DNA from: an uncultured Flavobacteriales bacterium
GTDB lineage: Bacteria; Bacteroidota; Bacteroidia; Flavobacteriales_G; Salibacteraceae
Reading direction: 5' to 3'
Length of the DNA: 64,000 nucleotides
Assembly: GCA_943788145.1 (NCBI GenBank)
Contig: CALSPD010000008.1
Coordinates: 78,475 to 142,474, forward strand
Shown: positions 1-10,416 of the stretch, in pieces
How the letters are laid out: each line of letters opens with the position of its first letter
Numbering within the stretch: the stretch's first letter is position 1
The notes under the pieces: generated by a model
Databases searched by the model: none
Seen by the model: only the letters and a program-made list of their open reading frames with translations
Told to the model about the DNA's origin: nothing
Program-made: the position numbers and the translations under genes

Positions 1-195
1 GGGCAAAAATTCCAAGAATTTTAATGGATGATTTCATGTGTTGATGAATTAGTATGACTAAAGTAGTGTGGATAGTTCAAACTTGGTGCGTTCCTAATGC
101 AAATAGTCTGAGGTTTAACAATTTTGTTCTGAAACGAGTAAGTTCCACAAATGGTATTTTGAGGTTAAATTCGTGTCTTAATAAGAAGGAATAGG

Positions 196-975
196 ATGTT
201 AAATAGTTACAGGACGAGATTCAATAAATTTTCGCTACTATGTATAGTCCTTCTTGTGTCAAGTTCCTTACTTGGTCAAAGCACGTCTAGCCATGTTGTT
301 CTTAGGTCAGGCGAAACAATGGAAGGTCGTATGCTCGTTATTGGGAACGAGATGGTGTTGCTCGAAACCTCCTCTGGATTGAAAACCTTGAATAAAGCGG
401 ATATCCAACTCGTGCTGCCAGTTCATGGACATAAGGAAATCGCTACGGAAACGAAACTTGAGTTAAAGCCAATTACTAAATCAGTCTCTACAGAATTAGA
501 TGTGGGGTTAACGTTCGTCAATCCATTTGCGCTAAGGACAGGAGTTACAATTTGGAGGAATCTAGGTTCCAAATGGCAGGTTGGAGTCGGTTCATCTTTG
601 CAGTTTTATCGATTTACCATGATTAATGGAAACATTAACGCGCGCAGATTTTTGGGTCACAATAGATTTATTCGTCCTTTTTGGGAAACAGGTTTTGGAA
701 TGAGTTTGTATGAATACGTTTCCAACGTAAATTTTAGGTCCTCATTCGGAATCCTCAATAGACCTAATTTTTACGTTTCTGATTTTTCCCCTGTAAAGCA
801 GGCACAGACAGGGTTGGGGGTAATGATTGATACAGGATTGGGTTTCGCTTTTGCTGCCAAATGCTTGTATAATTTAACATGGTACGAATTGACAGAACAC
901 ATAAGCACCAACTATACATTGAGAGGCGATTATTTAATCAGCTCAATGACACTTCAGGCAAGCTTCATATTTTAA
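196..975 (+). CDS. hypothetical secreted/outer-membrane-like protein
   Basis: 259 aa ORF with N-terminal signal-like hydrophobic segment and beta-rich C-terminal half. Confidence 0.7.
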   Translation: MLNSYRTRFNKFSLLCIVLLVSSSLLGQSTSSHVVLRSGETMEGRMLVIGNEMVLLETSSGLKTLNKADIQLVLPVHGHKEIATETKLELKPITKSVSTELDVGLTFVNPFALRTGVTIWRNLGSKWQVGVGSSLQFYRFTMINGNINARRFLGHNRFIRPFWETGFGMSLYEYVSNVNFRSSFGILNRPNFYVSDFSPVKQAQTGLGVMIDTGLGFAFAAKCLYNLTWYELTEHISTNYTLRGDYLISSMTLQASFIF

Positions 976-988
976 TAAAGTTGGACGC

Positions 989-1017
989 TTGATTATTTAA
1001 TCGGACGTCTATCTTTG
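989..1017 (+). promoter_or_regulatory. Bacteroidota-type promoter upstream of hppA (TTG-N18-TATCTTTG)
   Basis: TTG at 989-991, 18 nt spacer, TATCTTTG at 1010-1017 matches the TANNTTTG -7 consensus; 59 nt upstream of the hppA ATG. Confidence 0.55.
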
Positions 1018-1075
1018 CGCGCTTTAAAAATGGGGGGTCGAAACCTTATTTAACCTATTAAAAATCAGTTGATAA

Positions 1076-3388
1076 ATGGATAGTTTGATTTATGCAATGC
1101 CCGCAATGGGCGTGGTTGCTTTGCTCTATGTAGCATGGAAAAGTGCTTGGGTTACCAAGCAAGAAGTAGGAACAGAAAAGATGGCGAAGATCGCGAACAA
1201 CATTGCTGTTGGTGCCATGGCCTTCTTAAAGGCAGAATATAAAGTGCTCTCCATCTTCGTGGTGGCCGTGGCAGCTTTGCTAGCTTTTAAAGGTGCAAGT
1301 GAAGCAAATTCAAGTCCACTGGTAGCGCTTTCGTTTGTTGTGGGTGCCGTTTGCTCTGCGCTTGCAGGTTACCTCGGGATGAAAGTGGCAACCAAGGCCA
1401 ATGTTAGAACAACAAATGCTGCCCGAACTTCATTAGGAAAGGCACTCGAAGTTGCTTTTGGTGGAGGTTCTGTAATGGGTATGGGTGTTGTTGGTTTAGG
1501 TGTTTTAGGTCTAGGCACCTTATTCATTATCTATTCTGAATTATTTGGCATCGATGATCAAAATGGTGTAGCTACGGTATTAAACGTTTTAGCTGGCTTT
1601 TCATTGGGCGCTTCATCGATCGCTCTTTTTGCGCGTGTTGGCGGTGGTATTTATACCAAGGCTGCTGACGTAGGTGCTGACTTAGTTGGTAAAGTAGAAG
1701 CTGGCATTCCAGAAGATCATCCTTTGAACCCTGCAACGATTGCTGATAACGTTGGAGACAACGTTGGTGATGTTGCCGGAATGGGAGCAGATTTATTCGA
1801 ATCCTATGTTGGTTCTATTATCGGAACCATGGTTTTGGGGGCTGTTTTTGTTCCTGGGTTTAAAGAAATAGGAGGAGAATGGAGCGGATTAGGTGCTGTT
1901 TTATTGCCCTTAGCGCTAGCTTCTGTAGGAATTTTGGTTTCCATTTTTGGGACCTTCTTCGTAAAGGTAAAAGATGGTGGAAACCCACACACGGCATTAA
2001 ACATAGGCGAATTTGGTTCGGCTGGTGTTATGGTGATTATTTCCTATTTCATCATTGGATTCTTTCTTCCAGCTACTTGGTTGTTTGATGGGGTAGAATA
2101 CACAGCAAATGGTGTGTTCTTCGCAACATTAGCTGGTTTAATTGCCGGATTGGGAATTGGTAAGATCACAGAATATTATACAGGAACAGGAACACCTCCT
2201 GTCCTTTCAATTGTGCGTCAGTCTTTGACGGGTTCTGCAACGAATATCATCGCTGGTTTAGGTGTTGGTATGATGAGTACTGCAATTCCAGTATTATTGA
2301 TTGCCGCTGCAATTTTGGTTGCACATCACTTCGCTGGACTATACGGAATCGCCATCGCTGCGGTAGGTATGTTGGCAAACACAGGTATTCAACTTGCAGT
2401 TGACGCATACGGACCTATTTCTGACAACGCTGGTGGAATTGCTGAAATGGCGGATCTTCCTAAGGAAGTTCGTCAGCGAACGGATAAATTAGATGCTGTT
2501 GGAAACACTACAGCAGCAATTGGTAAGGGATTCGCCATTGGTTCAGCTGCACTTACTGCGTTGGCGCTTTTTGCTGCCTTTATGCAACAAGCCAATGTTG
2601 GAAAGATCAACGTGGCTGACCCAACTGTAATGGCTGGTTTATTAATTGGAGCGATGCTTCCTTTTGTTTTCTCTGCCCTAAGTATGAATGCAGTTGGAAA
2701 AGCTGCAATGGCAATGATTGAGGAAGTTAGACGTCAGTTTAAGGAGATTCCTGCACTTGGAGCTGCGCTTGAAGTAATGAAAAGAAATGAAGGTAAGGAT
2801 CATAAAGAATGGAGCGTTGAAGATCAAGCAACTTTCGATGCTGCTGACGGAAGTCCTGAATACGACAAGTGTGTGGAGATTTCAACTAAAGCTTCCATCC
2901 GTGAAATGGTTGTGCCAGGTTTATTGGCCATCGTGGTTCCAGTAATAGTTGGTTTCGGTGGGAAATTATTTGGAATTGGCGGTCCAGAAATGCTTGGAGG
3001 CTTATTAGCTGGTGTAACATCAGCTGGTGTTTTGATGGCGATTTTCCAGTCTAACGCTGGTGGTGCTTGGGATAACGCAAAGAAAATGTTTGAAGAAGGC
3101 GTTGAAATTAACGGTCAGATGTATTATAAGGGATCTGAGCCTCACAAAGCGACCGTTGTTGGTGATACAGTTGGAGACCCATTTAAGGACACATCAGGAC
3201 CGTCATTGAATATCCTGCTTAAGTTAATGTCTGTTGTTGCTCTTGTAATTGCTCCTTCTATCGCTTTAGAGAAGGTTGAAACGACTGAAGTAATTACGAA
3301 AGAGATTAAAATTGAAGTTATGGAAGAAGCTTCTTCTATAAATACAGAGCAAGCAGCGGCTTATTCAGCGGCAGTTGTTGCAGAATAG
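1076..3388 (+). CDS. hppA: membrane-bound ion-translocating pyrophosphatase (M-PPase)
   Basis: 770 aa, polytopic; [46 protein letters not shown] and [22 protein letters not shown] signatures. Confidence 0.97.
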   Translation: MDSLIYAMPAMGVVALLYVAWKSAWVTKQEVGTEKMAKIANNIAVGAMAFLKAEYKVLSIFVVAVAALLAFKGASEANSSPLVALSFVVGAVCSALAGYLGMKVATKANVRTTNAARTSLGKALEVAFGGGSVMGMGVVGLGVLGLGTLFIIYSELFGIDDQNGVATVLNVLAGFSLGASSIALFARVGGGIYTKAADVGADLVGKVEAGIPEDHPLNPATIADNVGDNVGDVAGMGADLFESYVGSIIGTMVLGAVFVPGFKEIGGEWSGLGAVLLPLALASVGILVSIFGTFFVKVKDGGNPHTALNIGEFGSAGVMVIISYFIIGFFLPATWLFDGVEYTANGVFFATLAGLIAGLGIGKITEYYTGTGTPPVLSIVRQSLTGSATNIIAGLGVGMMSTAIPVLLIAAAILVAHHFAGLYGIAIAAVGMLANTGIQLAVDAYGPISDNAGGIAEMADLPKEVRQRTDKLDAVGNTTAAIGKGFAIGSAALTALALFAAFMQQANVGKINVADPTVMAGLLIGAMLPFVFSALSMNAVGKAAMAMIEEVRRQFKEIPALGAALEVMKRNEGKDHKEWSVEDQATFDAADGSPEYDKCVEISTKASIREMVVPGLLAIVVPVIVGFGGKLFGIGGPEMLGGLLAGVTSAGVLMAIFQSNAGGAWDNAKKMFEEGVEINGQMYYKGSEPHKATVVGDTVGDPFKDTSGPSLNILLKLMSVVALVIAPSIALEKVETTEVITKEIKIEVMEEASSINTEQAAAYSAAVVAE

Positions 3389-3410
3389 TCTTTAACCAGA
3401 ATTAAATACG

Positions 3411-3442
3411 AAGCCTCGGAGTGAAAACTCCGGGGCTTTTTT
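3411..3442 (+). terminator. Rho-independent terminator after hppA
   Basis: AGCCTCGGAGT-GAAA-ACTCCGGGGCT stem (one G-T wobble) followed by TTTTT. Confidence 0.85.
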
Positions 3443-3767
3443 ATTTCAATTTAGGATTGTCTTTATGTCGAGTTAAGTCTCTGGTCGACTTTTTTTCAAG
3501 GTTTCGTTTTAACTCGGAGCTAAGATCAATGCCAGTTTGGTTGGCGAGACAAATGAGTACCCAAAGCACATCGGCCATTTCATCGCCAAGGTCTAAGTTC
3601 TTATCGCTCTCCTTCTCACTCTGATCTCCATATCGTCTCGACATTATTCGAGCTAACTCACCTACCTCTTCCATTAGAATAGTCATATTGGTTAATTCAC
3701 TAAAATATCGAACGCCAGTGGTGTTGATCCATTGATCTACTTCTTTTTGAGCTTCTTCTAACGTCAT
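3441..3767 (-). CDS. MazG-like nucleotide pyrophosphohydrolase
   Basis: MTLEEAQKEVDQWI...MEEVGELARIMSRRYGDQ...DLGDEMADVLWVLICLANQ; internal ATG at 3767 preferred over the track start (3827), since it lies 1 nt after the upstream stop. Confidence 0.88.
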   Translation of the reverse strand: MTLEEAQKEVDQWINTTGVRYFSELTNMTILMEEVGELARIMSRRYGDQSEKESDKNLDLGDEMADVLWVLICLANQTGIDLSSELKRNLEKKSTRDLTRHKDNPKLK

Positions 3768-3768
3768 G

Positions 3769-4746
3769 TTAATCGGTTTTGAGTTTGTTAGAAAAGGATG
3801 ATGCGATGCTTCTTCTTCCCACTTCATTGTAATGTTCCGTTGGGAAATCCTTATCGGTGAAACAGGATGATGGAAGTAAGTCTACATTGTTGATTACGGT
3901 AGCTCCTTTGCCTATGAATCGTCTTTCGAGCCAAGTTGCATTTTGGACCATTAAATCGGTCAGGTCAGAACCAACTAGTGAATCGGCCTTCTCTATATTT
4001 TCGGGTAAAATATGCATGATTAACTTCCAATTTCTTTCCTTACAGATTTCAATCATAGCGTCAAATTCATGCACAGTCGCATTCGACTCATCTAATACAA
4101 ATGCATATTGTTTAATGAATTGATCAGCCAATTGCCGCTTGGGATTTGTCCAATCCCCCCATTTCTCTTCGGCACACCAATCTATAACATTGCTTTTTAC
4201 ACGCTCTAGAGGAAGAGTTGTCTGAGCCCATAGGTCCAGTTTAATGTTTTCCCGTTCAAGGTCCGATTTGTTGTCGTAAAAATTCAAACTCACTAAGAAC
4301 CGATTGAGTAGTGGCGGCCGGTCGGCATACATGACGTTCTTTTTGTTCAAGGGAGTTTCGAGAATTGAGTTTTGCCAGTCGGCTCCAAACGATCTTAAAT
4401 TTACTGTAGCAATTACCGTCCGAATAGAACTTGAAGGAGGAATTCGCCTTAGTAAAATGGTGTGAATTCGGGCGTGTGACGCTGGAATATTGAAGGCTTC
4501 AATGAGTAGTTCAGGGTTTGATTCTCCTATAAATTCACTGATTTTTTTGTGGCTTTCATGCCAAGGGTCGGGTGAGAAATTACTTGATGCAGAAGTGTAA
4601 ACTACATCACAGTTAGCGACTTTTTCCACTTGTAGCAACTGATCAGCTTCTTCAAATAGGTAGGACTTATAGCTGGTATGCACATAGAGCCAATTCAATG
4701 CTGGAAGAAGCATTGCCAAAACGAGTATGCGTGTTGCAATTTTCAT
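3769..4746 (-). CDS. SGNH/AlgX-like partner protein of the adjacent MBOAT acyltransferase
   Basis: N-terminal TM anchor, C-terminal DKDFPTEHYNEVGRR resembles the Asp-x-x-His block; 1 nt overlap with the MBOAT gene. Confidence 0.6.
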   Translation of the reverse strand: MKIATRILVLAMLLPALNWLYVHTSYKSYLFEEADQLLQVEKVANCDVVYTSASSNFSPDPWHESHKKISEFIGESNPELLIEAFNIPASHARIHTILLRRIPPSSSIRTVIATVNLRSFGADWQNSILETPLNKKNVMYADRPPLLNRFLVSLNFYDNKSDLERENIKLDLWAQTTLPLERVKSNVIDWCAEEKWGDWTNPKRQLADQFIKQYAFVLDESNATVHEFDAMIEICKERNWKLIMHILPENIEKADSLVGSDLTDLMVQNATWLERRFIGKGATVINNVDLLPSSCFTDKDFPTEHYNEVGRRSIASSFSNKLKTD

Positions 4747-6149
4747 CAGAATTGGAAATAGATGAAAGGATGATTAACGGTACCCGAAAACGCCATGATG
4801 GAATAAATCATTAAAGCGTAAACAATCCAACGCGAAACGAATGATTTCGAGTCGAGCCAGTCGCTGATTTTGCCGTTTGAAAACGCTAGATCCGAAAGCA
4901 TGAAAAGACCTATGAAGCTGATCAAAAGTACGTTCCAATCTAGGAGTAAGCTGCCTTTATGGAAATATAGCAAACCGCTGATGTAGTCCAAACCTGATGC
5001 AATATCAGGACTTCTGAAAAACACCCATGCAATGAAAACCACCAACATGGTTGTTATCCATTGGATCGGTTTCATAGCATTAGATTTCATCGATGAAAAA
5101 CCTGTCCATCGCTCAATTAAGTAGTAAAATCCGTGAATGGCTCCCCACATTATAAAGGTCCAATTGGCGCCATGCCACAGGCCGCTTAAGATAAACACAA
5201 TTAGAATATTAACCCCGAATCGCAGCCAATTAACTCGGCTTCCTCCAAGCGGAATGAAAAGGTAGTCGCGAAACCAGCTAGAAAGCGAAATATGCCATCG
5301 CGTCCAAAATTCTCGAATGGAAAGGGAGGCGTAGGGAGCATTGAAATTATCCATGAGTTTTATGCCAAGCATGCGGGCTGCCCCTATGGCAATTAACGAA
5401 TAGCCATGAAAGTCGCTGTAAATCTGAATTCCAAATAACCCCATTCCGGCCCACAGTTGTTGCGTACTTGCTTCATCTTGCGAGTCAAAAATTTGATCTA
5501 CAATAGGGGCAATGTTGTCGGCCACACACATTTTAATAAATAGACCATATAGCATGAGTCTGGCCCCATTTTGAATGTTGGCATAATCAAAATCAACGCG
5601 CTTGAATAGTTGATGGTTTAAATGAGAAAATCGCTCGATGGGTCCAGCAACAAGTTGAGGGAAAAAACTCACAAATAGCGCGAATTTGAATGGGTTGGTT
5701 TCGGGTGTTATTCGCCTATAGTAAACATCAATCGTGTAACTAATGGTTTGAAAGGTGTAAAAGGAAATGCCCACAGGAAGTAGAAAATTCCAATTCGAAT
5801 TCCAAAAATGAAGGTTTCCGTCTGAAATGAACGAGATAGGGTGTAGCACATCGTTCATGAACCAATTCGAATACTTAAAAAAGAAAAGCAATCCTAAATT
5901 ACTGAACAAACTAAAGGATAGCGCCAACCTACGCCTTGCTTGAACATCGCTTTGATTGAGGTATCGAGCAACGTAAAAATCAACCACAGTGCTAAAAACG
6001 ATGAGGCTTAGATATTCAACTTTCCAAAAACCATAGAAGAAGTAACTAGCCAATAACAATAGCAACCAGCGATATCTATGTGGTAACACGTAATAAAGAA
6101 GGATAATGGTAGGGAAGAAAATCAGGAATGGAAGAGAATTAAAAACCAA
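4746..6149 (-). CDS. MBOAT family O-acyltransferase (AlgI-like)
   Basis: LVAGPIERFSHL, NAPYASLSIREFWTRWHISLSSWFRDYLFIPLGGSR, LSGLWHGANWTFIMWGAIHG motifs. Confidence 0.95.
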   Translation of the reverse strand: MVFNSLPFLIFFPTIILLYYVLPHRYRWLLLLLASYFFYGFWKVEYLSLIVFSTVVDFYVARYLNQSDVQARRRLALSFSLFSNLGLLFFFKYSNWFMNDVLHPISFISDGNLHFWNSNWNFLLPVGISFYTFQTISYTIDVYYRRITPETNPFKFALFVSFFPQLVAGPIERFSHLNHQLFKRVDFDYANIQNGARLMLYGLFIKMCVADNIAPIVDQIFDSQDEASTQQLWAGMGLFGIQIYSDFHGYSLIAIGAARMLGIKLMDNFNAPYASLSIREFWTRWHISLSSWFRDYLFIPLGGSRVNWLRFGVNILIVFILSGLWHGANWTFIMWGAIHGFYYLIERWTGFSSMKSNAMKPIQWITTMLVVFIAWVFFRSPDIASGLDYISGLLYFHKGSLLLDWNVLLISFIGLFMLSDLAFSNGKISDWLDSKSFVSRWIVYALMIYSIMAFSGTVNHPFIYFQF

Positions 6150-6151
6150 GC

Positions 6152-6604
6152 TTATTCTTTGTTTTTTGTGTCCATAATGATGGTTACTGGTCCATCGTTG
6201 ATCAAATATACTTCCATCTGCGCACCAAATTTCCCGGTTTGAATATTTCCGTTCAGTGCACTGCCAAGTTTGGTGCAGAAACTTTCATACAAGCCTTCGG
6301 CTATTTCGGGCCTAGCGGCCTTTAAAAAACTTGGGCGATTTCCTTTCTTATAGGAGGCATGCAGGGTAAACTGGCTGACAACCAAAACATCAGCTTTAAT
6401 TTCAGCAATACTTAAGTTCATTTGACCGGAATTGTCAGCGAAAATGCGAAGCTGAGAAACCTTATGTGCCAGCCAAGAAACATCTTCTAAGTTGTCGCTA
6501 GACTCAATGCCAACAAGAATTAAAAGCCCCTTATTAATTGAGCTAATTATGGCGTTTTCTATGGAAACCGATGCCTTGGATACACGCTGAACGACAACTC
6601 TCAT
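6152..6604 (-). CDS. dtd: D-aminoacyl-tRNA deacylase
   Basis: MRVVVQRVSKASV...ADVLVVSQFTLHASYKKGNRPSF...NDGPVTIIMDT. Confidence 0.97.
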   Translation of the reverse strand: MRVVVQRVSKASVSIENAIISSINKGLLILVGIESSDNLEDVSWLAHKVSQLRIFADNSGQMNLSIAEIKADVLVVSQFTLHASYKKGNRPSFLKAARPEIAEGLYESFCTKLGSALNGNIQTGKFGAQMEVYLINDGPVTIIMDTKNKE

Positions 6605-7539
6605 TTTGCCTTTTCCAATTTAAGTTCATCTATTAAATGCATGTAATTTTCGTAACGAAACCAAGGTAATTTACTGTCTTCAAAAGCCGATCGAACGGCA
6701 CAACCTGGCTCATTTAGATGTAAGCAGTTATGGAATTTACAACCGGAACTGATTTCATGAATTTCAGGAAAATAGTCTTTCAACTCTTCGGGTTGCATGG
6801 CGGTTAATCCAAAGCTTTTTAGTCCGGGTGTATCAATAATGAATGTTTGTTTGTTGATTTCGAAGAGCTCGGCAAAGGTGGTAGTATGTTGGCCTTTTTC
6901 GTTGAAATCACTAACATCCGTCACACGAGCGCTTAGGTCGGTTCCGAGCGCATTCAATAGGGAGGATTTTCCAACTCCGCTGTGACCAGAAATAACCGAA
7001 GCCTTCCCTTCAATGAGTTCTTTAACTTCATCGATTCCTACATCCTCTTGTACAGAAATTTGCAGGGAATCATAGCCAACATCTTTATAAGCTGCACAGA
7101 GTTCGTTGAGATAAGCGCGTTCGGTTTCGTTTAATACATCAATCTTGTTGAAAACAATGACGGCAGGAATACTGTAAGCCTCAGCAGTAACTAGGAGCCG
7201 ATCTAAAAAACCAAGCTTTAGTTTGGGCTGAATAAGCGTGACCAGACATATCGCCAAATCAATATTTGCGGCAATTATGTGGGTCTGACTAGAGAGTTTA
7301 GTTGCTTTTCGAATGATGTAATTCTTGCGGTCTTTTAAATCATCAATGCTCCAATCTCCTTCAGATCGTTGGCTCATTTCAACCCTGTCGCCCACGGCCA
7401 CTGGATTCGTGCTCTTTATCTCTGCCTTGCGCAGTTTTCCTCGAATTCGAGCATCTACAATTTCCCCATCCTCAAGTCTAATTTTATACCAACTACCGGT
7501 ACTTTTAACAACAATTCCTTCCATGAAGGTTTTCAACAA
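6601..7539 (-). CDS. rsgA: ribosome small subunit-dependent GTPase A
   Basis: OB fold, circularly permuted GTPase NKID / SGHSGVGKSSLLNAL / DTPGLKSFGL, C-terminal Cys/His zinc motif CKFHNCLHLNEPGC. Confidence 0.97.
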   Translation of the reverse strand: MLKTFMEGIVVKSTGSWYKIRLEDGEIVDARIRGKLRKAEIKSTNPVAVGDRVEMSQRSEGDWSIDDLKDRKNYIIRKATKLSSQTHIIAANIDLAICLVTLIQPKLKLGFLDRLLVTAEAYSIPAVIVFNKIDVLNETERAYLNELCAAYKDVGYDSLQISVQEDVGIDEVKELIEGKASVISGHSGVGKSSLLNALGTDLSARVTDVSDFNEKGQHTTTFAELFEINKQTFIIDTPGLKSFGLTAMQPEELKDYFPEIHEISSGCKFHNCLHLNEPGCAVRSAFEDSKLPWFRYENYMHLIDELKLEKAK

Positions 7540-7545
7540 TTCAAT

Positions 7546-7600
7546 GGTTAATAAAGTCTATTTGAGTGTTGATAACTCGGTTAATAACTCCGTAACTTCG
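7546..7600. repeat. degenerate short repeats in divergent intergenic spacer
   Basis: GGTTAATAA (7546-7554, 7579-7587), TGTTGATAA (7567-7575); TAACTCGG/TAACTCCG/TAACTTCG at 7573, 7585, 7593. Confidence 0.5.
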
Positions 7601-7621
7601 TTATAAGTCAAGTTATCTATT

Positions 7622-8599
7622 ATGCAAAGTAACATTCTGTCCTTAGTATTAATCGTCACTCAGCTGATATTTATTTCAGGGTTTAGCCAAGCGCAACCGT
7701 CTGAGCCGCGACTTTCAAAATCAGATTATATCCAACGATATGGTCAACAAGCTGTTAAAGAGATGCACGCAATTGGGGTGCCTGCGAGTATAACCCTAGC
7801 TCAAGGTATGCTAGAATCTGATTATGGCAATAGTCCACTAGCGAAATATGCAAATAATCACTTCGGGATTAAATGCCACAAAGGCTGGGAAGGACCTTCC
7901 TTTATTCAAGATGATGATGAGGCAAACGAATGCTTCAGAAAGTATTATGATGCGCAAGATTCGTATCGCGATCATAGTGAGTTTTTACGAACGAGAGATC
8001 GATATGCGTCCTTGTTCGATTTAAAAACAACAGATTATAAAGGTTGGGCGCATGGATTAAAGAGTGCTGGTTATGCCACAAATCCAAAATATGCAGACTT
8101 GGTTATTCGAATCATCGAGGAGAATGAATTGTATAAATACGATGAGGTGGTTAAGCTTCCTGATACCGATCAAGTGGCACAAGTTGAACACAAACTCAGG
8201 GCGCCAGAGGCACCGAAAGTTCTGGCTGTTAGGGCTGTTTCAGTTAGTGACAATAACATCAAATATGTTCGTGCCGGAAAAGGGGAAACCGCTGCAGCAA
8301 TTGCCGAGGCTAACAATATGGGCTTGTGGCAAATCCTTAAGTACAATGATCTAGAAAAGCATGATGTTATTATGGCAGGCGATATTATTTATCTCCAACC
8401 TAAACGGAATTATGCTGCTGCTGAAACACATTTGGTAACCGCAGGTGAAACGCTTCGTTCTATCTCGCAGCAATATGGTGTGAAAATCAAGAAGTTGCAG
8501 AAGATGAATAATCTAGAGCCGAATTACATCCCAAAAGCTGGTGAACGTCTGCAATTGCGTGATTTGGGAATAGTTAACGAAAGACTAACGGGTCGTTAA
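7622..8599 (+). CDS. glucosaminidase domain protein with LysM repeats
   Basis: AIGVPASITLAQGMLESDYGNSPLAKYANNHFGIKCHKGWEG plus C-terminal LysM (HLVTAGETLRSISQQYGVKIKKLQKMNNL). Confidence 0.93.
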   Translation: MQSNILSLVLIVTQLIFISGFSQAQPSEPRLSKSDYIQRYGQQAVKEMHAIGVPASITLAQGMLESDYGNSPLAKYANNHFGIKCHKGWEGPSFIQDDDEANECFRKYYDAQDSYRDHSEFLRTRDRYASLFDLKTTDYKGWAHGLKSAGYATNPKYADLVIRIIEENELYKYDEVVKLPDTDQVAQVEHKLRAPEAPKVLAVRAVSVSDNNIKYVRAGKGETAAAIAEANNMGLWQILKYNDLEKHDVIMAGDIIYLQPKRNYAAAETHLVTAGETLRSISQQYGVKIKKLQKMNNLEPNYIPKAGERLQLRDLGIVNERLTGR

Positions 8600-10416
8600 T
8601 AGCTTATTCGATAAGCCACCAGTTCTCCGTTTCCAATATGGGTCACCAAAGCCCTGATTCCCTGTCCTTCTAAGTCAAGTGTAATGGCATGTATATCGCC
8701 TTTGACGGGCATTTTATCCAATATGCCTTTTTCGGCATCGACCAAAAACAATTGATTTTGTTTTGCATCACTCAATGCCAACCATGATCGCTCTTTCCAA
8801 ATCCATTTTAGGTTTGACATAGATTCGGAAAACAAATGATCCAACAGGACATTTTCATCTTTATCGAAGGTTAAAAGGTGATTTTCGAGCACTGCGACTT
8901 GCGTGTGGTTTCCAACGCTATTGTAGGTGAATAGGAGGTTGTTTGATACAGGTAGCAGTGCTTCTGTCCTTAAATTGCCGTCAAATTTCTTAATGAGTAC
9001 GTTGCCATTCGAGTCACAAGCTATCAATTCACAATCCTTTAAGCTTGGTCTTTCATTAAAGGCTATTTCGCCAATATGAGGAGGAAATACGATGGCCTCT
9101 GACCTTGATAATCCTGTTCGGTCATAAAGTTGAACTTTATTGTTAGCACAAATTGCCATCAAATAATCTTTGCCAGCGTAGCTCAGGAATCGGATGGGTT
9201 GCGTCAGGGTGGATTTTAAATCAGGCGCCTTCCAACCAGCGATGCTTTTACCATCCACGCCATAGTTTTTCAAGGATGTTCCGTCACTAATCAGAATACG
9301 GTAATCGCCTCCTTTTGTGTAGGTTATTGCGGAAGGAGCAACATTATTCTCGTCCTCAAATTTAATTGGAAAGCCCTCTACATTGTTTCCATTTCGATCG
9401 ATTAAATGAAGTCGCTTGGTTGTAGCAAATAACATTTGGGTTTTACCAGATCGAAAGGCATCGATCATTTGAATTTCTCCTTGGATGGGCTGGTCCAGCT
9501 GTTTTTTCCAAAGGATTTTTCCATCCTTATTGATTAAATAAAGTTGATTGAGTTTGTCTTGAACCAAAACTTCGCCTTCGTTGGTGTAATGGTTTTTGAA
9601 AGGCCATGGACCTGCTAATACTTCTTTGTCTAAAACACATTTCCATATTTCAGGTAATTCATCCTTAATGGTCTCATTGTGGATAATACTCAAGGAAAAA
9701 AGTTTTCGCTCGGCTAATTCGCTGTGAACTTGGAGGATAAACGAGTTGATTTTGTTGTCCGTGCTTATTTCTTGGAAGAAAACCGATTCGCTTTGCTTCG
9801 TTGGTGTGCGCACAAAAAGTGTGAGCGAAGCATCTGAAATAGATTCAGAGAGGCGTTGATATGCCTTCGTGTCGGTCAATCGATTAAATCCAATATAGTC
9901 GTTTAAAAAGCGTTCCATCTGCGACTTTGATGACCCATAAACGGTCGCGTTTCCGATTTTGACTGCAAATGCGTTTTCGGACCAACTTGGCTTGAATTGA
10001 ATCCCAGCGTCATTCAAAGCTTGGGCTTGAATGCTCAAATCTGATGGGACAACGGTGTCGTTCGATTCAATGATGACAAATAAATTGTGGTCCGCTTGTT
10101 CGGGATGCAATTGATAAGGACAGCTTACTAGTCCAAAGACCTGCTGTTCGGTTCCCACAAGCAAGGCAGTTTCCACCTCAGATGGAAGCATGCGGAGTAG
10201 GTGGGTCGCGTTCTTTCGTTTTGACTCATCTTTGGTTTGATGCACCATACTGGTTGCAGTAAAAAGTGCTTGATCGTTTATTTCAAATGCCATCCATTCG
10301 CCATCCGAAAATTCTTGCGATAAAAAGGCGTTGGGCTCTGACTGAAATGAAGAGAGGAAAATTAACTCAAGTGCGGGACGAGCCAAAAAAAACGATTTCG
10401 GCCGAGTTGATGCCAA
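8596..10416 (-). CDS. C-terminal part of a frameshifted WD40/beta-propeller-like protein
   Basis: continues ORF 10367-10873 if one T of the T8 run (minus strand) is removed; repeated propeller-like blades. Confidence 0.65.
   Translation of the reverse strand: MASTRPKSFFLARPALELIFLSSFQSEPNAFLSQEFSDGEWMAFEINDQALFTATSMVHQTKDESKRKNATHLLRMLPSEVETALLVGTEQQVFGLVSCPYQLHPEQADHNLFVIIESNDTVVPSDLSIQAQALNDAGIQFKPSWSENAFAVKIGNATVYGSSKSQMERFLNDYIGFNRLTDTKAYQRLSESISDASLTLFVRTPTKQSESVFFQEISTDNKINSFILQVHSELAERKLFSLSIIHNETIKDELPEIWKCVLDKEVLAGPWPFKNHYTNEGEVLVQDKLNQLYLINKDGKILWKKQLDQPIQGEIQMIDAFRSGKTQMLFATTKRLHLIDRNGNNVEGFPIKFEDENNVAPSAITYTKGGDYRILISDGTSLKNYGVDGKSIAGWKAPDLKSTLTQPIRFLSYAGKDYLMAICANNKVQLYDRTGLSRSEAIVFPPHIGEIAFNERPSLKDCELIACDSNGNVLIKKFDGNLRTEALLPVSNNLLFTYNSVGNHTQVAVLENHLLTFDKDENVLLDHLFSESMSNLKWIWKERSWLALSDAKQNQLFLVDAEKGILDKMPVKGDIHAITLDLEGQGIRALVTHIGNGELVAYRISY

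Noticed and set aside
1-195. Possible tRNA or small RNA gene at the left edge
   Set aside because: No cloverleaf, GGTTC-type T-loop or conserved RNA motif could be seen.
1804-2088. Track ORFs inside hppA on both strands, and similar antisense/out-of-frame ORFs inside most genes
   Set aside because: They lie within a clearly coding gene, have no recognisable domains and no start signals; treated as spurious throughout the window.
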